A stretch of 64,000 nucleotides of DNA, taken from Hyphomicrobiales bacterium. GTDB taxonomy: Bacteria; Pseudomonadota; Alphaproteobacteria; Rhizobiales; Rhizobiaceae. Shown piece after piece: positions 25,388 through 34,888 of this stretch. Under the pieces are notes generated by a model, which made no database searches, was not told the origin of the DNA, and saw nothing but the letters and a program-made list of their open reading frames with translations. The translations under genes and the position numbers were made by a program. How positions within the stretch are numbered: position 1 is the first letter of the stretch; every line of letters starts with the position of its first letter. The stretch is from positions 124,001 through 188,000 of the forward strand of contig UBXV01000013.1 in assembly GCA_900469625.1 (NCBI GenBank). Reading direction: 5' to 3'.

Positions 25388-26326
25388 TCAGGATTTCGGC
25401 AGGCCGGGAGGGTTGGTCTCAGATTTCGGCAGCGCCTCTTCCGCCAGATGCCAGCGCTCGAGGATCCTGGCATAGGTGCCGTTTTTAATGAGGCCATTGG
25501 TGGCGGCCGTCAGCGCATCGGCAAGGCCGCTGCCCTTGCGCGTGGTAATCGCCACGTCGGACCGCTCCGGCCAGCCGGCGCTCAAGGTGCCGACGCGCCT
25601 GATGTTCCGGTCGCGCGCGGCAATGAAGACAAGCTGCGCATGCGGCTGCACGATCACGTCGGCGCGGCCCGAAGCCAGCGCCACGAGGCTTGTGGCCTCG
25701 TCATCGTAATATTGCAGCTCCAGCGGCTTCAGGCCGGCGGCGACGTTCTCGTCGTTCCATTTGAGGAGGATGCGCTCCTGGTTGGTGCCGGCGCCGACGA
25801 TGATCCGCAGACCCGCGGCGTCCTTCGGCTCCTTGATCGAGGTCACGCCGCTGTCAGCCTTGACGAAAAAGCCGTGCAGGCCCTGGCGGTAGCTCGAAAA
25901 ATCGAACTTCTCCTTGCGCTGCTCGGTGACGCCGACATTGGAGATGACCGCGTCATATTTGCCCGACGTCAGCCCGAGCGGCCAGTCGATCCAGGCGATC
26001 GGTACGAGCTCCAGCGTCAGCCCGAGACTGTCGGCAACCGCAAGCGCATAGTCCGGATCCGCTCCGATCACCGTCTTGGCATCGGTCGCATAGGTTGCGA
26101 GCGGCGGCCCGCCAGGGCTGACTGCGACGGTGAATTTGCCTTCGGTCACGAATTTGAAGCCCGGCGCGATCGCGGCAACAGCCGCGTCGTTGCGTTCGGC
26201 GCGGATGCGCCCCGGCTGTTCCGGGCTGAAGTCGAAGCCATCAGTTGCCTGTGCCGGGCCGAAATGGACGAGTGCCGCCGCAAAGGCGGCGATAAGTGCT
26301 GGGCGTAGAGCGGCTGGACCAAACAT
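25388..26326 (-). CDS. Amino-acid-type ABC transporter substrate-binding protein (copy 1)
   Basis: This 312-aa protein has a signal peptide (about residues 1-28) and a type-2 periplasmic fold (SBP_bac_3): GKFTVAVSPGGPPLATYATD, IGADPDYALAVADSLGLTLE, GKYDAVISNVGVTEQRKEKFDF. The start at 26326 is preferred over 26335 because GGAG is then 9 bases upstream instead of adjacent. It is a clear paralogue of the next upstream gene, sharing the C-terminal NPPGLPKS. It delivers a polar amino-acid-like ligand to the fused permease/ATPase at 27420-29195. The ligand is inferred to be an S-substituted cysteine derivative from the surrounding enzymes. Confidence 0.93.
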   Translation of the reverse strand: MFGPAALRPALIAAFAAALVHFGPAQATDGFDFSPEQPGRIRAERNDAAVAAIAPGFKFVTEGKFTVAVSPGGPPLATYATDAKTVIGADPDYALAVADSLGLTLELVPIAWIDWPLGLTSGKYDAVISNVGVTEQRKEKFDFSSYRQGLHGFFVKADSGVTSIKEPKDAAGLRIIVGAGTNQERILLKWNDENVAAGLKPLELQYYDDEATSLVALASGRADVIVQPHAQLVFIAARDRNIRRVGTLSAGWPERSDVAITTRKGSGLADALTAATNGLIKNGTYARILERWHLAEEALPKSETNPPGLPKS

Positions 26327-26397
26327 GTCTGTCATCTCCGGATGGGGTGTTGAAGGCGCGGGCCGGCAACGGGCCGGCCCGCGGAGGGCCGAAAGGA

Positions 26398-27342
26398 TCA
26401 GGAGCCGCTCTTCGGCAGGCCGGGGGGATTGGTCTGCGACGCGTCGATGGCCTCGTCCGTCAGGCTCCAGCGCTTCAGGACCTCGCCGTATTTGCCGTTC
26501 TTGATCAGGTCGTTGACGGCAAGGGTGATCGCGTCGGCAAGGCCGCCGCCCTTGCGGGTCGTGACCGCGATCTCGGCCGTCAGCGGCCATCCACCGCTGG
26601 CAGTGCCGACGACCTTGGTGTCGTTGCGGATCGAGGCAGCATAGGCGCGCGTCGCGTTCGGATTGAATTCGACATCGGCGCGGCCCGATTGCAGCGCGAG
26701 GTCGCCTGCCGCGCGATCATCGTAGTACTGGACCTCGATTGGCTTCAGCCCGGCAGCAACGTTCTGCCGGTCCCATTCCAGAATGATCTTTTCCTGGTTG
26801 GTGCCCGCCCCGGTGATCACCTTCAGGCCTGCCACGTCCTTCGGCTCCTTGATCGAGCTGATCGGGCTGTCGGACTTGACGAAGAAGCCGAGCACATCGC
26901 GCCGGTAGGTCGAGAAGTCGAACTTCTGCTTGCGCTCCTCGGTGACGGTGACGTTGCTGATCACGGCATCATACTTGCCCGACGCAACGCCGAGCGGCCA
27001 ATCGGCCCAGGCGACGGCGACGAGATCCAGCTCCAGGCCGAGGCTGTCGGCGACCAGCGAGGCAAGATCGGGATCAGCGCCGACGACGGTCTTGGAGTCG
27101 GAGGCGTAGGTGGCGATCGGCGGATCCCACGGGTTGACCGCCACGGTGAACTTGCCCGGATTGACGAACTTGAAGTCGGACGCGATCGCCTTGATCGCCG
27201 CTTCGTTGCGCTCGGCGCGCACCCGGTTGGAGATATCGGGGCTCAGATCGAATTTCTCCTGCGCCTGGACGGAGGCTGTCCCGAGGGTCGCGATGGCGAC
27301 CGCCCCTGCCAGAAGCAGCTTTGCTCTATCTAAGAATGCCAT
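26398..27342 (-). CDS. Amino-acid-type ABC transporter substrate-binding protein (copy 2)
   Basis: This 314-aa periplasmic binding protein begins with a signal peptide (MAFLDRAKLLLAGAVAIATL up to VQAQ) and shows VGADPDLASLVADSLGLELD and GKYDAVISNVTVTEERKQKF. It is collinear with the protein encoded 71 bp downstream, so the two arose by tandem duplication. Differences in the ligand-loop region (for example NPWDPPIATYAS versus SPGGPPLATYAT) suggest distinct ligand preference. The start at 27342 is supported by GGAG 9 bases upstream; an ATG at 27357 is an alternative. It is the gene immediately after the fused permease/ATPase. Confidence 0.93.
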   Translation of the reverse strand: MAFLDRAKLLLAGAVAIATLGTASVQAQEKFDLSPDISNRVRAERNEAAIKAIASDFKFVNPGKFTVAVNPWDPPIATYASDSKTVVGADPDLASLVADSLGLELDLVAVAWADWPLGVASGKYDAVISNVTVTEERKQKFDFSTYRRDVLGFFVKSDSPISSIKEPKDVAGLKVITGAGTNQEKIILEWDRQNVAAGLKPIEVQYYDDRAAGDLALQSGRADVEFNPNATRAYAASIRNDTKVVGTASGGWPLTAEIAVTTRKGGGLADAITLAVNDLIKNGKYGEVLKRWSLTDEAIDASQTNPPGLPKSGS

Positions 27343-27419
27343 GTGTCTGGACTCCATTTCATCTTTGGGTTGCAGTTGCTGTCAGTCAGATCCAGCACGT
27401 GCGTGCACGCCTGGAAAAT

Positions 27420-29195
27420 TCAGAGGACCTTGGCGAGGAATTCGCGCGTGCGAGGATGTTCCGCCGCGGTGAAGATGCGGGATGGCGGCCCAGCTTCGAG
27501 GATGCGACCCGCCTCCATGAAGACGACGGTGTCGGCGACTTCGCGGGCAAAACCGGTCTCGTGGGTGACGATCACCAGCGTCGTGCCCGTACGCGCCAGT
27601 TCCTTGATGACATCGAGCACTTCGCCGACGAGCTCCGGATCGAGTGCCGAGGTCGGCTCGTCGAAGAGCAGGACCTTCGGCCGAAGCGCCAGCGCCCGGG
27701 CGATGGCCACGCGCTGCTGCTGACCGCCCGAGAGCTGGCGAGGATAGGCGTTGATCTTGTCGCTGAGGCCGATGCGCGCCAGCAGGTCCTGCGCCAGCCG
27801 CACTGCATCGTCGCGTTTGAGGCCGCGGACCTGGATCGGCGCCTCGATGAGGTTTTCCAAGACCGTCAGATGGGGGAAGAGGTTGAAGTTCTGGAACACC
27901 ATGCCGATGTCGGCGCGGCGCTTCAGAATATCCTTCTCCTTCAACTCATAGAGCGTGTTGCCCTTCTGGCTGTAGCCCACGAGATCGCCATCAATCGAGA
28001 TGAAGCCGTCGTCGACCCGCTCCAGATGGTTGATCGCGCGCAGCAGCGTCGACTTGCCAGAACCCGATGGGCCGAGGATGGCCGTCACGCTGCCGGCAGG
28101 CAGGCTCAGTTCGACGTCGTCGAGCACCTTCAGCGAACCGAAGCTCTTGGAGATGCCGTGGATGCGGACGGCACCGCCGGCACGAAAGGCCGTTGCATCA
28201 TGAAAGCCGGCCTTCCGGACGATGGCTCCATTGCCTGCGACATCTGCGAGTGGACGGCGAAAGCGCGATAGGAAGGCCTGGAACGGCAGCGGCACCGGGT
28301 TGCGGACGGCGCCCTTGGAGAAATGCCGCTCGATATAGTGCTGGGCGATCGACAGCCCGGTCATGATCACCAGGTACCAGACGGTCGCAACCATCAGGAG
28401 CGGAATGACTTCGAGATTGCGGCGGTAGATCACCTGGACCGTATAGAAGAGCTCCGGCAGCGCCAGCACGTAGACCATCGACGTGCTCTTGGCGAGGCCG
28501 ATGATCTCGTTGAAGCCTGTCGGCAGGATCGACCGCATCGCCTGCGGCAGAACGATACGAAAAGCCTGACGGTGGCGCGGCAGGCCGAGGGCCGCGGCCG
28601 CCTCGTGCTGCCCGTGATCGACGGAGAGAATGCCGCCCCGCACGATCTCGGCAAAGAACGCCGACTGGTTCAGCGTAAGACCGAGGAACGCGGCTGCAAA
28701 CGGCGTCAGCAGCTGGGTGGTCGGATAGTTGAAGAACGTGGTGCCGGTAAAGGGAATGCCGACCGAAATCGTCTCGTAGAGATAGCCGAGATTGTTGAGC
28801 ACCAGCAGCAGCACGATCAACGGAATGGACCGCAGGAGCCAGATGTAACCGAAGGAGAGACCGCCGAGCAGCGGCGACTTCGACACCCGGGCAAGCGCCA
28901 GCGCCGTTCCGAGCAGCGAGCCCGACACGGTCGCGAGCGCGGTCAGAAGCAAGGTGCGACCAAGGCCCGCCAGCACCGGTTCGGCAAAGAACCATTCGGC
29001 AAAAACCGGCCATCCCCAGCGGGGATTGGTCAGCACCGAATAGAGCACCCCTGTTATGACGAGGGCCGCGAACAGCGTGCCAAGCGCCCGGCCCGGATGG
29101 CGGGCCGGCACGACGCGGTAATGCGCATAACCCGGATTGGGTTCGCTCGTTCGTCCCGCATCGGCAATGCCGTCATAGTCGGTCAGAATGGCCAT
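27420..29195 (-). CDS. Fused ABC permease/ATP-binding protein for amino acids
   Basis: This 591-aa natural fusion has an N-terminal half (about residues 1-310) that is an HisMQ-type permease with multiple TM helices and the EAA loop (EAAAALGLPRHRQAFRIVLP). The C-terminal half (about 340-591) is a polar-amino-acid ATPase with Walker A GPSGSGKSTLL, the signature LSGGQQQRVAIARAL and Walker B VLLFDEPTSALD. Such fusions occur in Rhizobiales and actinobacteria, and the protein would act as a homodimer. With the two binding proteins downstream it makes a complete importer; the next genes upstream encode the GNAT and M20 enzymes expected to process its cargo. Confidence 0.95.
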   Translation of the reverse strand: MAILTDYDGIADAGRTSEPNPGYAHYRVVPARHPGRALGTLFAALVITGVLYSVLTNPRWGWPVFAEWFFAEPVLAGLGRTLLLTALATVSGSLLGTALALARVSKSPLLGGLSFGYIWLLRSIPLIVLLLVLNNLGYLYETISVGIPFTGTTFFNYPTTQLLTPFAAAFLGLTLNQSAFFAEIVRGGILSVDHGQHEAAAALGLPRHRQAFRIVLPQAMRSILPTGFNEIIGLAKSTSMVYVLALPELFYTVQVIYRRNLEVIPLLMVATVWYLVIMTGLSIAQHYIERHFSKGAVRNPVPLPFQAFLSRFRRPLADVAGNGAIVRKAGFHDATAFRAGGAVRIHGISKSFGSLKVLDDVELSLPAGSVTAILGPSGSGKSTLLRAINHLERVDDGFISIDGDLVGYSQKGNTLYELKEKDILKRRADIGMVFQNFNLFPHLTVLENLIEAPIQVRGLKRDDAVRLAQDLLARIGLSDKINAYPRQLSGGQQQRVAIARALALRPKVLLFDEPTSALDPELVGEVLDVIKELARTGTTLVIVTHETGFAREVADTVVFMEAGRILEAGPPSRIFTAAEHPRTREFLAKVL

Positions 29196-29242
29196 GATGC
29201 ATCCTCTCTGGAAATCGGTTGTGCGACCGTCGGACGGTGGCC

Positions 29243-29794
29243 TCAGGGGTGGCTGACAGGCTGCGGCTGCGATGGCGGCGGCTCGGCGAGAAGGGCGAGC
29301 GATGCAACGAGATGGGTGATGTCCTTTTCGAACGGCAGCGTCCTGTAGATCTCCGGATCGGCTTCGACATCGAACAGCGCCGTGTAGCCGTTGCCGAGGT
29401 ACAGGCCGACGGCCTCCGGCTGGCGGAAGCCTGTCGTCAGGTAGATGCGGGAGTAGCCCTGCCGCGCGGCCTGGGCTTCGAGCTCGAGCAGAACCTTGCG
29501 GGCCAGCCCCTGGCGGCGCAGGTCGGACCGTGTCCAGATGCGTTTGAACTCTGCGGTGCGGTCGTCATAGTGCTTGAAGGCACCACCGCCGATCGTCTCG
29601 CCGTTGCGCACGAGCAGCACGAAATTGCCATGTGGCGGCGCGAAGGCCTCCGCCGGATAACGGTTGAGTTCCGCCGCAGCGCCCTCGTCGCTGAAGTAAT
29701 TGCCGTAGCGGCTGTCATATTCGAAGATCAGTTCGTCGATCAGCGGCTTGGCGCGCGGATCGAGGGGGGTGGTATAGATAAACGTATCGCTCAT
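29243..29794 (-). CDS. GNAT family N-acetyltransferase
   Basis: This 183-aa protein has a GNAT fold. Acetyl-CoA motif A appears in KRIWTRSDLRRQGLARKVLL (RxxGxA) and later GYSRIYLTTGFRQPEAVGLY. The start at 29794 (MSDTFIYTTPLD) is chosen because the whole fold lies downstream; the frame is open further but overlaps the M20 gene. In S-alkylcysteine salvage operons of Bacillus (yxeL/snaB type) an acetyltransferase N-acetylates the imported thioether before C-S cleavage. A GNAT gene between the transporter and an M20 deacetylase fits that scheme, although antibiotic or other amine acetylation cannot be excluded. Confidence 0.87.
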   Translation of the reverse strand: MSDTFIYTTPLDPRAKPLIDELIFEYDSRYGNYFSDEGAAAELNRYPAEAFAPPHGNFVLLVRNGETIGGGAFKHYDDRTAEFKRIWTRSDLRRQGLARKVLLELEAQAARQGYSRIYLTTGFRQPEAVGLYLGNGYTALFDVEADPEIYRTLPFEKDITHLVASLALLAEPPPSQPQPVSHP

Positions 29795-29817
29795 GGGTTT
29801 CGCCAATCCCGTTGTCG

Positions 29818-31008
29818 TCATCGTGCGAGGAAGGTTTCGACCAGCCGCACCCAGTAGCGGGCGGCGGGCGCAATGATTGCGTCGTTGAAATCGTAGCTGG
29901 CGCTGTGGAGCGGCGCGCTGTCGCCATTGCCGACGAAGAGATAGCTGCCGGCCTTCTCTTCCAGCATGAAGGCGAAATCCTCGCTCGCCGTGCGCGGCTT
30001 GAAGTCGTCGACGAGCCGGTCCGCGCCGAAGGCTTGGAGCGCTACGCTGCGCGCGAGCTCCGTCTCGGCGGGGTGGTTGATCAGGGCGGGGAAGCCCCGG
30101 CGGTAATCGACCTCGGCGACGGCCCCGAAACTTGCCGCCTGCGCCCGCGCCAACGCCGGAACCCGTTCGCTCAGCAACCCGCGAGTGGCTTCGGTGAAGG
30201 CCCGCATAGTGAGTTTCAGCGCCACGCTTTCCGGGATGACGTTGGAGGCGGAGCCGCCGTGAATGGAGCCAACGGTGACGACGGCCATTTCCTGCGGATC
30301 GACATTGCGCGACACCACGCTTTGCAGCGCCGTGATCAGCGAGGCTGTCGCCAGCACCGGGTCGACCGTCGACTGCGGCTCCGCGCCGTGGCCGCCCTTG
30401 CCGACGATCGTGATGTTGCACTGATCGACCGATGCCATGGCCGGGCCGGCGACGAAGCCGAACTGGCCTGACGGAACGCCCGGCCAATTGTGCAGGCCGA
30501 AGACGGCATCGACGGGAAACCGGTCGAACAACCCTTCAGACAGCATCTTGCGTGCGCCAGCACCGATCTCCTCGGCCGGCTGGAAGATCAGCCGCAAGGT
30601 GCCGTCGAAACGTCCGGCCTCGGACAGATAACGGGCGGCGGCCAGAAGGATCGCCGTATGGCCGTCATGGCCGCAGGCATGCATGACGCCGCGATGGATG
30701 CTCGCATGCGCAAGGCCGGTCGCCTCCTCGATCGGCAAGGCGTCCATGTCGGCGCGAATGCCGATCCGGCGCTCGCTTTTGCCCCGGCTCAAGGTGCCGA
30801 CGACGCCGGTTCCGGCAATGCCCGTTGCGACCTCATAGCCCCAGGATCGAAGCCTTGCGGCGACGATGTCGCTCGTGCGGTGTTCCTGAAAGGCAAGCTC
30901 CGGGTGCCGATGGAGGTCGTGTCTCAGCGCAACGATCTCCTCGAGATAGGCGCCGATGCCTCGCTCGATCGCGTCGCCTGCCTGTGCGTCCTTGACGATC
31001 ATGTTCAT
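29818..31008 (-). CDS. M20 family metallo-amidohydrolase (N-acyl amino acid deacetylase-like)
   Basis: This 396-aa protein belongs to the hippuricase/N-acetyl-cysteine deacetylase branch of M20D. It has LRHDLHRHPELAFQEHRT, GIRADMDALPIEEATGLA, HACGHDGHTAILLAAARYL (metal ligands), FQPAEEIGAGARKMLSEG and FGLHNWPG. The family hydrolyses N-acyl amino acids. In the yxe pathway the M20 enzyme (YxeP type) removes the acetyl group after the monooxygenase breaks the C-S bond. The start at 31008 is preferred because the domain begins within 30 residues. It is encoded 20 bp after an NtaA/SnaA-type monooxygenase gene and just before the GNAT gene. Confidence 0.93.
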   Translation of the reverse strand: MNMIVKDAQAGDAIERGIGAYLEEIVALRHDLHRHPELAFQEHRTSDIVAARLRSWGYEVATGIAGTGVVGTLSRGKSERRIGIRADMDALPIEEATGLAHASIHRGVMHACGHDGHTAILLAAARYLSEAGRFDGTLRLIFQPAEEIGAGARKMLSEGLFDRFPVDAVFGLHNWPGVPSGQFGFVAGPAMASVDQCNITIVGKGGHGAEPQSTVDPVLATASLITALQSVVSRNVDPQEMAVVTVGSIHGGSASNVIPESVALKLTMRAFTEATRGLLSERVPALARAQAASFGAVAEVDYRRGFPALINHPAETELARSVALQAFGADRLVDDFKPRTASEDFAFMLEEKAGSYLFVGNGDSAPLHSASYDFNDAIIAPAARYWVRLVETFLAR

Positions 31009-31027
31009 GGGCGGTTCCGTCGGCGCC

Positions 31028-32392
31028 TTATGCGCCGACGGCCCTTCCCTGCTCGATCGCGTCTGCCGGTAGCGCATAACGGCTTTCACGATAGGGCAAC
31101 CCCAAATGGTCGCGCAGCGTTTCGCCCTTCAGGTTCGGGTCGAAATAGCCGCGCTGCTCGAGGATCGGCAGCACATAGGTGGCAAAATCCTGGAGCCCCT
31201 CGGCAATGACCGGGAAACCGAGGATGAAGCCGTCAGCCGCATCGGTCTCGACCCAGCGGATGATCTCGTCGGCGATATGCTCGGCCGTACCGATGAAGGC
31301 TGTTTTCGGCGTCGCGACGTCGAGCGCGATCTCGCGCAAGGTCTGGCCGGTCTCGCGTGCGGTCTTCTTGATGCGATCCGTCGTCGCGCGAAAACTGTTC
31401 TTGCCGATGTCGCCGAGATCGGGGAACGCTTCATCCAGCGGATAGGCGCTGAAATCATGATGATCGAAGAACCGACCGAGATAGAGCAACGCCTCTTCGA
31501 TCGTGACCAGCGCGCGGATCGCCTGGTATTTCGCTTCCGCTTCCTCTGCAGTCGCGCCGACGATCGGGGCGATGCCGGGGAAGAGGCCGATCTCGGCCGC
31601 CCGCCGTCCCTGCGCAATCGCACTCTGTTTCACCTGCCTGTAGAAGGTTCGCGCGTCTTCGACCGGGCCACCATTGGTAAAGACCGCATCGGCGTGTTTG
31701 CCGGCCAGACGAATGCCTGAATCGGAAGCGCCCGCCTGGAAGATGACCGGCTGCCCCTGGCGCGATCGGCTGATGTTGAGCGGCCCCTCGATGCGGAAGA
31801 AACGCCCCTTGTGGTTCAACCGGCGCAACTTGGTCTTGTCGACATAGGTGCCCGTCTCCCGGTCGCGCACGAAGGCATCGTCATCCCAGGAGTCCCAGAG
31901 CCCCTTGGTCGCGTCGAGATATTCGTCGGCGATCTCGTAGCGCAACTCGTGTTCGGGATGCTCGCGGCCGTAGTTGCGGCCGGAGCCCTCGAGCGGCGAC
32001 GTTACCGCGTTCCAGCCGGCGCGCCCGCCGCTGATCAGATCGAGCGAGGCGAACTGCCGGGCGATGGTGAAGGGATCGCTGTAGGAGGTCGAGACCGTAC
32101 CGACCAATCCGATTTTCGACGTCGATGCCGCAAGCGCCGACAGGATGGTCAACGGTTCGAAACGGTTGAGAAAATGCGGGATTGACTGCTCGTTGATGTA
32201 GAGACCGTCGGCGACGAAGGCGAAGGCGATGCCGGCGGCCTCGGCCTTGCGCGCGGTGTCGACGAAGAATCCGAAATTGACGCTGGCGTCAGCCGGACCG
32301 CTCGGATGCTTCCAGGCGTTCATGTGGCCGCCTGGGCCCTGCAGCATGATGCCGAAGGTGACGCTCTTTCCGGAGTTGGGCTTTTTGGTCAT
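31028..32392 (-). CDS. NtaA/SnaA/DszA-type FMN-dependent monooxygenase
   Basis: This 454-aa LLM enzyme belongs to the large-subunit class (nitrilotriacetate monooxygenase, pristinamycin synthase SnaA, dibenzothiophene-sulfone monooxygenase DszA). Characteristic segments are [20 protein letters not shown] near the N-terminus, [40 protein letters not shown] and [13 protein letters not shown]. The family oxygenates C-N and C-S compounds with FMNH2 from a partner reductase. With adjacent GNAT and M20 genes it corresponds to YxeK/SnaA-type enzymes that open N-acetylated S-alkylcysteines. No dedicated flavin reductase gene is in the operon, unless the nitroreductase at 22.6 kb serves. Confidence 0.93.
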   Translation of the reverse strand: MTKKPNSGKSVTFGIMLQGPGGHMNAWKHPSGPADASVNFGFFVDTARKAEAAGIAFAFVADGLYINEQSIPHFLNRFEPLTILSALAASTSKIGLVGTVSTSYSDPFTIARQFASLDLISGGRAGWNAVTSPLEGSGRNYGREHPEHELRYEIADEYLDATKGLWDSWDDDAFVRDRETGTYVDKTKLRRLNHKGRFFRIEGPLNISRSRQGQPVIFQAGASDSGIRLAGKHADAVFTNGGPVEDARTFYRQVKQSAIAQGRRAAEIGLFPGIAPIVGATAEEAEAKYQAIRALVTIEEALLYLGRFFDHHDFSAYPLDEAFPDLGDIGKNSFRATTDRIKKTARETGQTLREIALDVATPKTAFIGTAEHIADEIIRWVETDAADGFILGFPVIAEGLQDFATYVLPILEQRGYFDPNLKGETLRDHLGLPYRESRYALPADAIEQGRAVGA

Positions 32393-32415
32393 GGACGGGA
32401 TCCTTTTGCGGATGT

Positions 32416-33411
32416 TCAGGCGACGAGCGAAAGCCGCTCTCTGGCGATGAGCTCGATCGAAGCGAAGCGTTCGGCCGCGGGAAGGGCCGGCGTGTCGATC
32501 ACGAATTCCTTGACGCCGTAGCGCCGGTGGAGCGCATCAAGCTCCTGGCGGACCTGGCGCGGCGTGCCGTGCAGCACGCTGGGGCTCTTTTCTTCCACCC
32601 GGTAGTCGCTCACACCGGCCTGGCGGGCGAATTCGGCGGCCTGTTCCTCGCTGCCGACATTGACGCTCTGGCCGTTGCCGAGGAAAACCTTGAAGATGCG
32701 CAGCCCTGCAACGCGCTCGCGGGCGTGCTCCTCGCTTTCGGCCGCCAGTGCCGCGACCGCCAGGATCGGGCGTCCGCCGCCGGTCGCACGCTCATAGGCG
32801 GCGACCGTTCGCTCGAGGTTTTCCGGATCGCCGTTGAGATGGGCCGCGAACACCAGCTGCCAGCCCTTGGAAGCGGCAAGTTCGGCGCTCTCGACGCTGG
32901 CGCCGAGCAGGAAACGCTCCGGCGGCTGCGCCGGCAGGGGCGTTGCCAGCAATGCTTCTTCGTCGGTTTTTCCGGACGCGAGGTAGCGGTTGAGGTCGCT
33001 CAATTGCTCGGAGAAATCCGGTTTGCGTTCGGGATCGATCCCGATCTGCAGCGCCCGAGTAGAGAGCGGAAAGCCGCCCGGCGCCTTGCCGACGCCGAGA
33101 TCGACCCGGCCGGGCGCCAGCGCGGCCAGCAGGTTGAAGGTTTCGGCGACCTTGTAGGCGCTGTAATGCTGCAGCATGACGCCGCCGGAGCCGATACGGA
33201 TCCTGGACGTGCGCGCCAGCAGATAGGCGATCAGCGTTTCAGGCGCCGAGCTGGCGAGCCCCGCCATGTTGTGGTGTTCGGCGAGCCAGAAGCGGTGATA
33301 GCCCCACTCCTCCGCTTTCGCCGCCAGCCTGGCTGTCGCCTGCAGCGCGTCGGTGGCGGTGCTGCCGGGATCGATCGGGCTCTTGTCGAGAAGGCTGAGA
33401 AGATAGGACAT
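32416..33411 (-). CDS. LLM class flavin-dependent oxidoreductase (MsnO8-like)
   Basis: This 331-aa protein starts [13 protein letters not shown] and shows [40 protein letters not shown] and [19 protein letters not shown], typical of the MsnO8 group of luciferase-like monooxygenases. It is the first gene of the leftward set, with 24 bp to the next gene. An in-frame ATG 33 bases further upstream is a less likely start because the conserved fold begins at MSYLLSL. A role with the other two LLM enzymes in organosulfur breakdown is inferred from context. Confidence 0.9.
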   Translation of the reverse strand: MSYLLSLLDKSPIDPGSTATDALQATARLAAKAEEWGYHRFWLAEHHNMAGLASSAPETLIAYLLARTSRIRIGSGGVMLQHYSAYKVAETFNLLAALAPGRVDLGVGKAPGGFPLSTRALQIGIDPERKPDFSEQLSDLNRYLASGKTDEEALLATPLPAQPPERFLLGASVESAELAASKGWQLVFAAHLNGDPENLERTVAAYERATGGGRPILAVAALAAESEEHARERVAGLRIFKVFLGNGQSVNVGSEEQAAEFARQAGVSDYRVEEKSPSVLHGTPRQVRQELDALHRRYGVKEFVIDTPALPAAERFASIELIARERLSLVA

Positions 33412-33673
33412 GCCGTGTGTTCCAGATTGTCTCGGCGCCGCCATCGGTCGCCATTAATCTATAGAACACATAGACAATATGTATTATAAGAAATGCATTT
33501 CTATTTCATCACGGGATAAGAGAAAAAAGCGGCCGGGGATTCGAGGTGTGCGCGGGTACGCTGGCGTGTCTGGCGCGCGGAAAGCGGCGGCACGGGCGCG
33601 CCGTTCAGGCAAGGGCGCTAGCGCTACAACCTGGCTGTGGTCAGCAGGAGCGGCGAAGACAAAAGAGGCAGGT

Positions 33674-33702
33674 ATCGGCGCGCGGCAAAGCCGCGCGCCG
33701 AT
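33674..33702 (-). terminator. Strong intrinsic terminator after DUF992 gene
   Basis: A perfect 13-bp inverted repeat, ATCGGCGCGCGGC-AAA-GCCGCGCGCCGAT, follows the leftward DUF992 stop codon at once. In the leftward transcript it is followed by CTCTTTTGTCTT, a moderate U-rich tract. It isolates this gene from the flavin-monooxygenase operon. The rest of 33412-33673 is the operon's AT-richer promoter side, with no gene seen. Confidence 0.8.
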
Positions 33703-33708
33703 CAGGCA

Positions 33709-34236
33709 TCAGTTCACCGAGGTCAGCGTCATCGACGTGCCGGTCGCGGCAACGTTGAGACCGATCTGGCCGGTCACGCTCACCGTCTGCAGGTGGATGG
33801 CGCCGGCCGTCCCGCCGATGAGGATGTTGGCGCCGACGCCGGCCCCGAGGGTCGCCTCAGCCGTCGCACCCTGATAGATGCCGCTGAGCGAACCCTTGTG
33901 GTAGCCGGCGGTCGGAGCAAACACGGCCCAGATCAGCCGGCTGCGGGTGGTAAAGCCGAGATCCACGCCAAGTTTGCGGATCGCGCCCGCATAACGATCG
34001 GACGCTTCGGCGCCGACGGTCGAGCGGAAGACGCAATCGACTTCCTTGGCGGAGCCCAGCACATAGCCAGCCCCGCCGGCGATGCTGCAATCGAGGTAGC
34101 CGATCTTCACGCCACCGCGCGCGTCGGGTTCCCTGTAGGGTTCCTTGTAGGTCGCAAGATCGGCCGCATTGACAGCCCACGCACCGGCAAACACCAGGGA
34201 GGTGGCGGCAAGCGTCATCGCAAGACTCTTTTTCAT
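33709..34236 (-). CDS. DUF992 family secreted protein
   Basis: This 175-aa protein has a signal peptide (MKKSLAMTLAATSLVFAGAW up to VNA) and the DUF992 pattern: VKIGYLDCSIAGGAGYVLGS, VDCVFRST, YAGAIRKLGVDLGFTTRSRL and GSLSGIYQGATAEATLGAGVGAN. The two cysteines (in LDCSI and VDCVF) are probably disulfide-bonded. The family is restricted mainly to Hyphomicrobiales, is periplasmic and has no established function. It is monocistronic with its own terminator. Confidence 0.92.
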   Translation of the reverse strand: MKKSLAMTLAATSLVFAGAWAVNAADLATYKEPYREPDARGGVKIGYLDCSIAGGAGYVLGSAKEVDCVFRSTVGAEASDRYAGAIRKLGVDLGFTTRSRLIWAVFAPTAGYHKGSLSGIYQGATAEATLGAGVGANILIGGTAGAIHLQTVSVTGQIGLNVAATGTSMTLTSVN

Positions 34237-34565
34237 GGTTCGCTCCTTTTCGGGTCGTTATTGATCACGGTACTCGCTCCTCCGGGAGAAAGGTTCGAGC
34301 AACAGAGATCGCACCGTTGAATGCCGATCGGACATTTCGAAGGCACCGCGCCGGACACGCGCGCGCCTCATGCAAGTTTGTGGCGGACTGTTGCTCCCGG
34401 AGAACACCTGACCCGGAACAGCAGTCGCCGCCGACACCTGCCAAAGGCAGCTGCGCTACGTTAGACATAGGAGGGCGAGCGCGCGGGACCAGTGTGGCGC
34501 AAATGCCGCATGAGAGACGGTGGCGGACGCGTTGCGAGCGGGCAAGCACCAGCAGTGCAATCGGG
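34237..34565. other. Intergenic region, promoter side of DUF992 gene
   Basis: This stretch of about 330 bp lies between the DUF992 start and the end of a small membrane-protein gene. It must hold the DUF992 promoter. I see no convincing ORF with a ribosome-binding site, no strong hairpin and no repeat beyond a short CTCC-TCC-GGAG dyad near 34279. Confidence 0.4.
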
Positions 34566-34778
34566 TCAGCCCGGCCCGCGATCGAGGCCGGTGAGCCACC
34601 CGATGCCGATCAAGGCGATGATGATCGCAAGGACACAGAGGCCGACGACATACATCAGCGCGTATTCGGCGAGACGCGGAACCAACAGGAGCGTCTGCCA
34701 CGACATGAGCGGGACGCCCCGCCATGCCGGCAGCTCATCTCGATTGAATGCCTCCAGCCGACGTACAAACATGCGCAT
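34566..34778 (-). CDS. Small single-pass membrane protein (70 aa)
   Basis: The product has an N-terminal charged region (MRMFVRRLEAFNRDELPAWR) and one long hydrophobic helix (about residues 36-63). A very good ribosome-binding site (GGGGAG five bases before the ATG) supports expression. The family is not recognised. It lies downstream of, and in the same direction as, the GT4 glycosyltransferase gene, 110 bp away, so it may be the distal gene of that transcript at the edge of the exopolysaccharide locus. Confidence 0.65.
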   Translation of the reverse strand: MRMFVRRLEAFNRDELPAWRGVPLMSWQTLLLVPRLAEYALMYVVGLCVLAIIIALIGIGWLTGLDRGPG

Positions 34779-34888
34779 GTCCACTCCCCCAGCCAGCCGG
34801 CCAAACTGCACGCCGACAATTCCCGTTTGACCATCGCTATCCGGCTACCGTCGCGCCGGCCGAAAACGCGCAGCCTCCTGCTTCGTCC

